64,000 nucleotides of DNA from Paenibacillus silvae (GTDB taxonomy: Bacteria; Bacillota; Bacilli; Paenibacillales; Paenibacillaceae): assembly GCF_014639235.1 (NCBI RefSeq), contig NZ_BMFU01000004.1:680015-744014 (forward strand), read 5' to 3'. Positions 17,336 through 24,353 of the stretch are shown here, in pieces; the stretch's first letter is position 1, and every line of letters begins with the position of its first letter. Below the pieces are notes generated by a model that saw only the letters and a list, made by a program, of their open reading frames with translations, was not told where the DNA came from and ran no database searches. The position numbers were made by a program, and so were the translations under genes.

Positions 17336-17794
17336 ATGAAACATCCGTTTCACTTGAAAGCCGTATGGAATGGCGGGCGTAACAGTGAGGGTACGATTGA
17401 TGCAGGGGGGTTGAAAACGGTCATTTCCATCCCGCAGGAGATGGGCGGGCCGGGCACTGGAACCAATCCTGACGAAATGCTGCTGGGTGCAGCGTCAACC
17501 TGTTATCTGATTACTTTGGCTGCAATGCTGGAGCGTTCAGGCATTACCCCCGATGAGCTGACGCTGGAGTCGGAGGCTACGGTGGATGTAACAGATAACG
17601 TATTTACGTATGAACGAATTGTTCATCGGCCGCGGATTGTGCTGCCGCTGGAAGCATCCGAGTCCGATCAGAGCAAGGCAGAGCGTCTGGCGCACAAAGC
17701 GGAAGCCTCCTGTATGATATCCCGCGCTGTAGCAGGTAATGTGGTGATGGAAACGCAGCCTGTGATTATAACCACTGGTGCTGACGCAGTGTGA
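17336..17794 (+). CDS. OsmC/Ohr-family thiol peroxidase-like protein
   Basis: 152 residues, the usual OsmC length. The two conserved cysteines are Cys56 (GAASTCYLITLAAML) on the long central helix and Cys126 (EASCMISRAV). In the family these reduce organic hydroperoxides through a Cys-Cys disulfide. The NPDEMLLGA block before Cys56 resembles the SACOL1771-type subgroup. ATG start after GAAAGGAT. Located between a DeoR regulator and a DUF2062 membrane protein; no dedicated OhrR-type regulator was seen. Confidence 0.88.
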   Translation: MKHPFHLKAVWNGGRNSEGTIDAGGLKTVISIPQEMGGPGTGTNPDEMLLGAASTCYLITLAAMLERSGITPDELTLESEATVDVTDNVFTYERIVHRPRIVLPLEASESDQSKAERLAHKAEASCMISRAVAGNVVMETQPVIITTGADAV

Positions 17795-17852
17795 TATAAT
17801 GGGGGATAGGCGACAATATTCGTCATTTGTGCAAAATAAGGAGAAATTCAGG

Positions 17853-18449
17853 ATGAAAAACCGGAAGCGCAAACCTAATCGACTGGCACGTTTGACTCGT
17901 GCGATGAAGCTGAATTTTCTCAAACTTTTACGTGCTCCGGGTGGTGCTCACAAGGTGTCTACCGGATTTGCCATAGGTTTCGGTCTTGAACTGATTGTGA
18001 TCTCGACCGCATCCCTCATTTATCTTGTGTTTTATCCGATTGTGCGTTTGTCTGGAGGTTCCATGCCAGCAGCCATTGTGGGCAATGTCGTGGGCAAGCT
18101 GACGTTTCTGCCTATTGTTCTGATGCCGCTTGCGAAGCAGATTGGTTCATGGATTTTGCCAGCTCACAGTATGGGGCAGGGTCCTGTGCATGAGAGTGCA
18201 TGGATGGAATTGTTTCGTGGTAACTGGTCAGCAGTAAGTGAACTGCTGCTGGGCGGGCTGGATATTTTGACGGGCATGAGTGTGTTTGGCCTGATTCTGG
18301 GCATCATTTCGTACTTCGTCGTTAAATTCTTCTATGTCAGAGCATTGCATCGGCGGCACGAACGCCGGGTGGAGAAGCGCCGCCAAGCAGCGAACGCTTC
18401 CGGTGCTGCCACAGCGCCTGTGCTGATCAGGAAAACATCACAATCATAA
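17853..18449 (+). CDS. DUF2062 membrane protein
   Basis: 198 residues. A basic N-terminus (MKNRKRKPNRLARL) leads into the DUF2062 signature APGGAHKVSTGFAIGFGLE, then hydrophobic segments around residues 45-65, 70-90 and 140-165, and a strongly basic C-terminus. It is an integral membrane protein of unknown function. Start ATG 17853, preceded by AAGGAG; a longer upstream extension overlaps the OsmC gene and lacks a binding site. The 3' end overlaps the convergent AEC transporter gene by 23 bp. Confidence 0.8.
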   Translation: MKNRKRKPNRLARLTRAMKLNFLKLLRAPGGAHKVSTGFAIGFGLELIVISTASLIYLVFYPIVRLSGGSMPAAIVGNVVGKLTFLPIVLMPLAKQIGSWILPAHSMGQGPVHESAWMELFRGNWSAVSELLLGGLDILTGMSVFGLILGIISYFVVKFFYVRALHRRHERRVEKRRQAANASGAATAPVLIRKTSQS

Positions 18450-19356
18450 TCGGCAGGATGAGCATGGATGCTGCGGTTGTCCACAGAATGCAGCGAGAGA
18501 CAAACTGCGGGGATGCTCCGAACTGTTCAGCCAAAATAACCGCGTTCACTGCCGTTGGCATAGACGCCAGAATAAGCAGCACCGGGAACAAGGTTCCCTC
18601 GACGTGCAGTGCTTTCAGAATAAGCCAGGACAGGAGCGGTGCTGCCGCCAGCCGCACGACGAGTCCGGCCCAGAACGCCCGGCGAACGTTAGCCTGCCAT
18701 GGCTCGCGGTCTCCTTTGGAACGCAGCATCTGCGCGCCCAGAATGGCAAGCACGATCGGTGCATAACCTGTGGCAACCATGGACACGCCACCATCCAGTG
18801 CCTCAGGTAAACTGATGCTGAAGGTTCTCAGCAGGATCGCAATCACAGCTGCATATATTGTGGGCATGCGGAATACGGACCCGATGGCCTTTTTGACCGT
18901 GAATTCCGATCTTGCCGCGAAGAAAATACCTACGGTATTTACGATAATCATCTGTCCAATAACATATACCGAAGCCTTGTCCAGTCCAAGCTTACCGAAG
19001 GCAAGCAGCACGAGCGGGAGCCCGTAATTGACACAGTTCGTAAATGTCGATACGAGGGTGAGGCCTGCTTTTTCCGGTGCACCCAGACCAAAAATCCGGC
19101 TCAGCAGCTCGGCAAGGGCCCAGAGGGCAATCAGATTAAGAATCGAGAACCAAAAGGTGCTGGTGACATCCGTCCATGTGATCTCTGCATGCAGCAAGGT
19201 ATGGAAAATGAGCGCAGGACTCAAAATATAGAGTGAAAATGCCGATAGCGGCCGCGTATCCCAGGCTTTGAAATGTTTTAACAGCATTCCGCCTATGACA
19301 GGCAGGGATATGGGGAGAAATACATGGTAGAGCGTCACTACAAATGAGGTAAACAA
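18427..19356 (-). CDS. AEC-family (auxin efflux carrier-type) transporter
   Basis: 309 residues with about ten membrane spans in two five-helix halves, the AEC/BASS-like arrangement. Recognisable blocks are FSLYILSPALIFHTLL in the first half, NYGLPLVLLAFG after the fourth span and ASMPTAVNAVILAEQFG in the second half, the family's substrate-site region. These proteins move organic anions such as malate or related acids. The start is TTG at 19356 with AAAGGA upstream on the minus strand. It converges with the DUF2062 gene and no clear terminator separates them. Confidence 0.85.
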   Translation of the reverse strand: MFTSFVVTLYHVFLPISLPVIGGMLLKHFKAWDTRPLSAFSLYILSPALIFHTLLHAEITWTDVTSTFWFSILNLIALWALAELLSRIFGLGAPEKAGLTLVSTFTNCVNYGLPLVLLAFGKLGLDKASVYVIGQMIIVNTVGIFFAARSEFTVKKAIGSVFRMPTIYAAVIAILLRTFSISLPEALDGGVSMVATGYAPIVLAILGAQMLRSKGDREPWQANVRRAFWAGLVVRLAAAPLLSWLILKALHVEGTLFPVLLILASMPTAVNAVILAEQFGASPQFVSRCILWTTAASMLILPIMIVMFS

Positions 19357-19580
19357 TCTGTTCAGTCCTTTCCGGTTGAAAAACCTATCTTATCATATCA
19401 GGAATTGCATTTCAGTTGAATGCCTGACTGTTGACACGTACGGAGAATACCCTTGTTTGGCGCTGGAAATAGACTGACTGAGGGCAGTGAGCACCGTGCC
19501 TCTGATTGCTATTTTGATATGACAGATTTATTATAGAAGAGGTGCAGCAAGACTACATACACATAAAGGAGGAAACTGTA

Positions 19581-20663
19581 ATGAGTGAATCAAAACGTTT
19601 GCTTGTATTAGTGGGCTCTTATGCCGAAGCGGAAAATGAGGGCATTTACGCATATGAATTAAATGAGGACACAGGCAGTCTGGCGAAGCTGGACGGCATT
19701 GCAGGTGTGAAAAATCCGACATTTGTTAACGTGAACGCAGAAGCGAACAAGCTGTATGCGATTGGTGAAACGGCATCTGCCGAAGGCAATAAAATGTCAG
19801 AAGCGGTGGCGCTGAGCGTTGATCCTTCGACAGGCAAGCTGACGCTGCTGAATCGCAATGATTCCATCTCTGCTCCGCCTTGCCATATTCAACGGGACCC
19901 CTCCGGTAAATATTTGATCCTGTCCAGCTATCACGGCGGACTGGTAGGACTTCAGGAGCTGACGGACAACGGCGAGGTTGGTGCGCTTCTGGACGAAAAG
20001 AAACATGAAGGTCATGGCGCACATCCTGAACGTCAGGACAAGCCGCATGTGCACTCCGCATTTTTCAGCCCGGACGGCAAATATATGATGGTACAGGATC
20101 TGGGCGCAGATAAAATTGCGATCTATTCCATCGATGCAGCGAGTAACGAGCTTGTGCTGCACAATGAAACGAAGACACATCCAGGTGCAGGACCACGTCA
20201 CTTGGCGTTCCACCCGAACGGTCAGTTTGCGTATGTGATCAATGAAGTGGATTCTTCGATCACATCCTACAAGTATGATGCGGCGGCGGGCACGTTGACA
20301 GAGATCTCTAACATTTCCACTCTGCCTGACGGTTATGATGGCGCGGAGAACACAACAGCAGAGATCACTGTTTCCAATGATGGTCGCTTTGTGTATGGTT
20401 CCAACCGTGGACATGACAGCATCGTGGTGTTCGCGGTAGATGCAGACAAAGGCCATCTGACCCTGGTGGAGCATGTCTCCGCAGAAGGACAGCACCCGCG
20501 TCATTTCGCTTTGACACCAAACGGTAAAATGCTGATCGCAGCCAACCGTGATACGAACAACATGGTCACATTCACTGTGGATCAAGAGAGCGGTCGTCTG
20601 AAATATACAGGTCACAGCACAGGTGTATCCAAGCCGGTATGTGTAAAGCCCGTTTATCTGTAA
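19581..20663 (+). CDS. Seven-bladed beta-propeller lactonase family protein (YkgB/Pgl-like)
   Basis: 360 residues, the size of YkgB-type 6-phosphogluconolactonases (PF10282). Blade repeats show as HPNGQFAYVINE, SNDGRFVYGSNRGHDSI and TPNGKMLIAANRDTNN, and GAGPRHLAF plus EGQHPRHFAL carry the conserved His pairs typical of the family. It would hydrolyse 6-phosphogluconolactone in the oxidative pentose phosphate pathway or a related lactone. The start ATG 19581 follows AAAGGAGGAA. A strong terminator follows, so it is a single-gene unit before the hxlAB region. Confidence 0.88.
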   Translation: MSESKRLLVLVGSYAEAENEGIYAYELNEDTGSLAKLDGIAGVKNPTFVNVNAEANKLYAIGETASAEGNKMSEAVALSVDPSTGKLTLLNRNDSISAPPCHIQRDPSGKYLILSSYHGGLVGLQELTDNGEVGALLDEKKHEGHGAHPERQDKPHVHSAFFSPDGKYMMVQDLGADKIAIYSIDAASNELVLHNETKTHPGAGPRHLAFHPNGQFAYVINEVDSSITSYKYDAAAGTLTEISNISTLPDGYDGAENTTAEITVSNDGRFVYGSNRGHDSIVVFAVDADKGHLTLVEHVSAEGQHPRHFALTPNGKMLIAANRDTNNMVTFTVDQESGRLKYTGHSTGVSKPVCVKPVYL

Positions 20664-20736
20664 TTTGAAACAGGTTTAAATTCAATAAAATCAATCTCTA
20701 TACATTAGGCTTGTACAGGTATAGAGATGCAACGTG

Positions 20737-20771
20737 AACCCCGCCTTGAACATAGGCGGGGTTTTCTTTCT
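20737..20771 (+). terminator. Terminator after the lactonase gene
   Basis: AACCCCGCCT (20737-20746) and AGGCGGGGTT (20754-20763), a perfect 10-bp stem with a 7-base loop, then TTCTTTCTT. Confidence 0.9.
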
Positions 20772-20861
20772 TCTAAAGGTTATCCGACTTGAGGTGATCA
20801 ACAAGAAGATTACTGGATATTGTTCATCTGTGATTTGCAAGTCATCGTAAGAGACATAAAA

Positions 20862-20954
20862 GATTCATAAGTGATTCATAAGTAGGTCGGATGTAGTTTC
20901 GATGAAGCGCTCGGTTTAATCCTAAAAAATCATATGAAGTTCATTTAAGTTCAT
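20862..20954. repeat. Short direct repeats upstream of hxlA, candidate regulator sites
   Basis: GATTCATAAGT occurs twice back to back (20862-20872, 20873-20883), and AAGTTCAT occurs twice with 10-bp spacing (20937-20944, 20947-20954). In B. subtilis HxlR activates hxlAB from two upstream sites, so paired direct repeats here are of interest. The match to any known HxlR site was not tested. The rest of 20772-21015 holds no gene. Confidence 0.4.
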
Positions 20955-21015
20955 ATAACAAGGTATTAATTTCATTGGTTTCTTCCACGTAACTACCTCA
21001 CTTCAAAGTGCGTAC

Positions 21016-21044
21016 TTCCTGAAAAGACTGCTGGGGTCTACAAT
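21016..21044 (+). promoter_or_regulatory. Possible hxlAB promoter with weak -35
   Basis: TACAAT at 21039-21044 with a poor -35 (TTCCTG) 17 bp upstream. A weak -35 suits an activator-dependent promoter. Confidence 0.35.
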
Positions 21045-21079
21045 TTAGTCATACTTGAACAACAAAGGAGAAAAAAATA

Positions 21080-21712
21080 ATGAAATTGCAGCTCGCACTT
21101 GATTTGGTTAACATCCCTGATGGAATTGCACTGGTTAAAGAGGTTGAATCCTATATTGATATCGTCGAGATCGGTACACCGATCATTATTAACGAAGGGC
21201 TGCACGCTGTTAAGGCGATGAAAGAGGCCTATCCTAATCTGCAGGTGCTGGCGGACCTGAAAATTATGGACGCTGGTGGTTATGAGATTATGAAGGCAGC
21301 CGAGGCGGGTGCAGACCTCATCACCGTTCTGGGTGCAAGCAACGATATGACGATCAAAGGCGCAGTCGAGGAAGCAAAAAAACAAAACAAGGAAGTTCTC
21401 GTTGACATGATCAACGTTCCTAACCTGGAACAACGTGCACGTGAAGTTGACGCGCTGGGCGTAGACTACATCTGCGTTCATACGGGGTATGATCTGCAAG
21501 CGGTTGGACAAAGCCCGTTCGAAGACCTGCAAACGATCAAAGGTGCGGTAAAAAACGCAAAAACCGCAGTTGCTGGCGGTATTAAGCTGGACACATTGCC
21601 AGAAGTAATCAAAGCACAGCCTGATCTTGTTATTGTTGGCGGTGGTATTACTGGACAAGCGGATAAGGCAGCAGTGGCCTCTGAAATGCAGCGTCTTGTA
21701 AAACAAGGGTAA
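21080..21712 (+). CDS. hxlA: 3-hexulose-6-phosphate synthase
   Basis: 210 residues, normal length. A TIM barrel of the orotidine-decarboxylase superfamily: LALDLVNIPDGI at strand 1, EIGTPIIINEG at strand 2, the active-site ADLKIMDAG (D-x-K-x-x-D) at residues 58-66, VHTGYDLQAVGQSP, and the phosphate-binding VAGGIKLDTLP and VVGGGITGQAD. It joins formaldehyde to ribulose-5-phosphate to give hexulose-6-phosphate. RBS AAAGGAG, ATG start. Four bases separate it from hxlB; together they fix or detoxify formaldehyde. Confidence 0.95.
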   Translation: MKLQLALDLVNIPDGIALVKEVESYIDIVEIGTPIIINEGLHAVKAMKEAYPNLQVLADLKIMDAGGYEIMKAAEAGADLITVLGASNDMTIKGAVEEAKKQNKEVLVDMINVPNLEQRAREVDALGVDYICVHTGYDLQAVGQSPFEDLQTIKGAVKNAKTAVAGGIKLDTLPEVIKAQPDLVIVGGGITGQADKAAVASEMQRLVKQG

Positions 21713-21716
21713 GCTC

Positions 21717-22280
21717 ATGAGCAGCAGACAATACGCCGAAGTGATCCTCAAGGAATTGGGACGCACGTTAAGTCAGCTTGATGATACGGAAATGCAGACG
21801 TTGGCGGAGCAGCTGCTGGCGGCGAAGCGGATTTTTGTAGCCGGTGCAGGCCGTTCGGGTCTGATGGGCAAGGCATTTGCGATGCGATTGATGCAGATGG
21901 GACTTGAGGTGTACGTAGTAGGTGAGACGGTGACGCCAGGCATCAGTTCAGCGGATTTTCTGCTGTTATGCTCCGGTTCCGGAGAGACGGGCAGTCTGGC
22001 ATCTATGGCCCAGAAAGCGAGTGGAGCGGGTGCATCCGTAGGTTTAATCACAATTAAGCCTGAGTCCACAATTGCCCGGTTGGCGCAGACGGTTGTTGTT
22101 GTTCCAGCTTCGGCCAAAGAGGATACAGCAGCAGCCGGAGGAGATGTGACGATGCAGCCGATGGGCTCTTTGTTTGAACAAAGTCTGCTGATCGGTATGG
22201 ATGCCCTGATTCTCACCATCATGGAGATGAAAGGCATGACAGGTGCCGACATGTTCAGCAAACATGCCAATCTGGAATAG
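21717..22280 (+). CDS. hxlB: 6-phospho-3-hexuloisomerase
   Basis: 187 residues with a SIS fold: FVAGAGRSGLMGKAFAMRLMQMG near residues 38-60 binds the sugar phosphate, LLCSGSGETGSL near 82 is the second phosphate loop, and VTMQPMGSLFEQSLLI near 142 holds the catalytic helix residues. Converts hexulose-6-phosphate to fructose-6-phosphate, completing the ribulose monophosphate formaldehyde route started by hxlA directly upstream. Followed by a terminator. Confidence 0.95.
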   Translation: MSSRQYAEVILKELGRTLSQLDDTEMQTLAEQLLAAKRIFVAGAGRSGLMGKAFAMRLMQMGLEVYVVGETVTPGISSADFLLLCSGSGETGSLASMAQKASGAGASVGLITIKPESTIARLAQTVVVVPASAKEDTAAAGGDVTMQPMGSLFEQSLLIGMDALILTIMEMKGMTGADMFSKHANLE

Positions 22281-22329
22281 CTTTTAGAAAGAAACCCCTG
22301 ACTGAGATGAGGCTATAAAAATAAGAAGC

Positions 22330-22371
22330 AGGTCGTGATCTTTGCTGATGCAAAGGTTGCGGCCTTTTCTG
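22330..22371 (+). terminator. Terminator after hxlB
   Basis: AGGTCG...CTTTGC and GCAAAG...CGGCCT pair around TGAT, followed by TTTTCT. The stem has an internal loop and one G-T pair. Confidence 0.65.
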
Positions 22372-22431
22372 GTGAGAAGGGGGGCCTCGCTTTTCATTAC
22401 GAAGCTGCTATAGTACAATAAATGATTAGAC

Positions 22432-22459
22432 ATGAAGTAATAAAGATGAAGTAATAAAG
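22432..22459. repeat. Exact 14-bp tandem duplication
   Basis: ATGAAGTAATAAAG occurs twice in direct succession about 110 bp upstream of the hxlR-like start. It is either a replication-slippage product or a paired site for the adjacent winged-helix regulator. Confidence 0.6.
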
Positions 22460-22571
22460 ATGCTGTACAGCGGGCGTGCGGAAAGCAGGCTTGGAATTCA
22501 GCATGGTTTAAATCTGAATTATTTCAGAATTACTATAGAGGTATCCGTTTAAGAGAATAAAGGGGGCTTGG

Positions 22572-22934
22572 ATGATGGCATCTGAGGTCAAGGAACGTAT
22601 TAATCTGAAAGAAATCAACTGTGAGAAGGAACTGACGCTGGCGGTGATTGGCGGCAAGTGGAAGCTCATTATTTTGTGGCATCTGGGTCTTGAGGGCACG
22701 AAGCGATTCAGTGAGCTGAAACGTCTGATTCCCCATATTACACAGAAGATGCTGACCAATCAGCTGCGTGAGCTGGAGGAGGACAAACTGGTGGAGCGCA
22801 AGGTGTATGCCGAGGTTCCACCGCGAGTGGAATATTCCCTGACGGATCATGGGGAGAGTCTGATGCCCGTACTGCACGCCATGTATAACTGGGGCAAAAA
22901 CTATGGAGAGAATGTGATTTGGAAAGACCTTTAA
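22572..22934 (+). CDS. HxlR-family winged-helix regulator
   Basis: 120 residues, typical of the HxlR/DUF24 MarR-like group. The signature C-x-x-x-L-x-x-x-x-GGKWKLIILWHL is present with the redox/aldehyde-sensing Cys at residue 17, followed by the recognition helix region TQKMLTNQLRELEEDKLV and the wing VPPRVEYSLTDHG. In B. subtilis hxlR lies divergent from hxlAB; here it follows hxlB in the same direction but behind a terminator. Start ATG ATG after AGGGGG. It may activate hxlAB on formaldehyde, or control the ene-reductase or another stress gene; the target is inferred. Confidence 0.85.
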   Translation: MMASEVKERINLKEINCEKELTLAVIGGKWKLIILWHLGLEGTKRFSELKRLIPHITQKMLTNQLRELEEDKLVERKVYAEVPPRVEYSLTDHGESLMPVLHAMYNWGKNYGENVIWKDL

Positions 22935-22943
22935 AAGAAGGAT

Positions 22944-23075
22944 TTAACCCAATGTCATGAAGGGACTTAACTCTTTGTCATGAAAAGAATTAATAAATGT
23001 CATGAAGGGGGTTAACCTAGTGTCGTGGAAAGATCTATTTAAATTTCACGAAAAGTTTTAACCAAACGTCAGGGA
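22944..23075. repeat. Degenerate ~23-bp tandem repeat array, six units
   Basis: Units of the form TTAAC-N5-GTCATGAAGGG begin at 22944, 22967, 22990, 23012, about 23039 (worn) and 23058, giving steps of 23, 23, 22, 27 and 19. The array lies between the stop of the HxlR-type gene and a terminator, so it is probably transcribed as a 3' tail. The period is not a multiple of three and stops occur in all frames, so it is not coding. Confidence 0.65.
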
Positions 23076-23107
23076 ACTGGACACGTCCAGTGCTTGGCGT
23101 TTTTTTA
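23065..23107 (+). terminator. Long-stem terminator closing the repeat array
   Basis: Outer AACGTCA/TGGCGTT and inner ACTGGAC/GTCCAGT pairings, then a run of seven Ts. Its left arm uses the last repeat unit of the array. Confidence 0.75.
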
Positions 23108-23236
23108 TCTTTTTAGAGGGAATGAAAAGAAACGGTTGGTTGGAATCTGAAAGCATAGCCGTTTAATAATTATCAAAAGTCCTTTCATAATCTCGTCCAT
23201 GAATTGCCGCCACGTTATTGTGATACGTTGCTGACC

Positions 23237-23437
23237 CCGCTAACGAATCCAGGAAACGTTATTTACACAATTTAGACCCTCCTGAAATTCTAACGATTTC
23301 ACGAGACGCTATTTGGCCAAAATGACGTCATTCCCGCCACTTTTGCATGGTTTCCAGCGAAATAGCGTTCCTACAAATCGTTAGATTTTCAAACGACCCA
23401 ATTTGCACGGAATAAGGCTTCTGGGAATCGTTAGCGG
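23237..23437. repeat. ~200-bp imperfect inverted-repeat element
   Basis: The ends are exact 10-bp inverted copies: CCGCTAACGA (23237-23246) and TCGTTAGCGG (23428-23437). Inside, TAACGA recurs at 23291 and its complement at 23378, so each arm has two TAACGA blocks exactly 50 bp apart, and the arms align in phase over about 80 bp (shared blocks include TCTAACGATTT and ACGCTATTT). The centre is near 23337. No coding capacity. A related half copy lies at 63835. It resembles dispersed intergenic repeats I associate with Paenibacillus, or a MITE. Confidence 0.7.
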
Positions 23438-24116
23438 CCTGAGCGAGTCACATCACCTGATATCGGCGGGCTTGAGATGGCTCACATCCACCTAACTGCT
23501 CTGATGCTCAGCCGTGCGGCCAAGCCTACATGCTTTTTACCAAACTGACTGCTCTTTCCTGCCAAACTGGCTGACAACCAACGAACAACAAATGCTGTTG
23601 GTTAGTTCGATTGAACGCAGCTGAAGCAAGCCGACTAATCCAGCTTGATCTTCTATTAACGAACCCGGCTCGACCTTCTACAAACGAACTCAGCTCACTT
23701 CTGTATAAGATGAACGATTCATTTTCACGTAACGGAGAGGAGGAGAGGACAAAAAAACTAAAAAACTGAGCGGACACCTGAAAGGTTTCTGTAAGAAAGC
23801 TACATTTAAAGCATAGCATGCGCTTATCACCGGATCTTCCCCTGTGGAAAAAGAATTGAAAAATACCGGGGATAACAGCTACTCTCCAGGTTGTTCTATC
23901 ATCGGAGTGATGCCGTAAAAACCTCAGAGTGGATTGTATAAGATCTCGGAGTGGATCGTGTAAAATTTTTAGTTCAACTCTTATAGCCGGGATTGATTTG
24001 TACTTGTAAACCAAAAGACTCATTCTCAGTTCATGTCATGTATAGATAAGCAGAGTATGATACGATGAGAGATATTGGAAAAGTTTGAAAGAAGAAGCTT
24101 ATGATTTTAAGTATGA
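23438..24116. other. Gene-free stretch inside the repeat island
   Basis: No credible gene. A 165-codon minus-strand frame (24023-23526) lacks a ribosome binding site and recognisable protein features. Short direct word repeats (for example CTCGGAGTGGAT-like, CCAAACTGGCTG-like) suggest decayed sequence. Confidence 0.4.
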
Positions 24117-24119
24117 TGT

Positions 24120-24256
24120 GAAGAAGTATGGTGGAATGTTGAGAAAAAGTATGGAGGAATGTTAAAGAAGAAGTATGATGGACTGTTGAGAAAAAGTATG
24201 ATGGATTGTTGAAGAAGAAGTATGTAAGGAATGTTGAAAGAGTATGAAAGCATGTT
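24120..24256. repeat. Purine-rich ~23.5-bp tandem repeat array upstream of the M3 peptidase
   Basis: Degenerate units of the form GAAGAAGTATGATGGAATGTT. GTATG cores start at 24126, 24149, 24173, 24196, 24220 and 24242, so steps alternate 23, 24, 23, 24, 22. The strand is nearly all purines plus T. It ends about 100 bp before the peptidase start, and the alternating period rules out one coding frame through it. Confidence 0.7.
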
Positions 24257-24353
24257 GAGGAGGATTATGTTATAGATTTCAAGAAGAAAAACGATGAAGG
24301 ATGAAGAACGAAGGAGCAAGCTGATGATGAATATAGGGAAGGAGACAGTGAAA

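Noticed and set aside
19797..20615. 272-codon open frame on the minus strand
   Set aside because: It lies wholly antisense to the lactonase gene, has a Cys/Arg/His-rich composition and no ribosome binding site. It is a shadow of the plus-strand codon pattern.
23526..24023. 165-codon minus-strand frame in the repeat island
   Set aside because: No ribosome binding site, Phe/Ser/Arg-rich composition, no recognisable motif and surrounded by repeats. Treated as non-coding.
22944..24256. CRISPR array
   Set aside because: The repeat units are degenerate and follow each other without unique spacers of constant length, and no cas genes are present.
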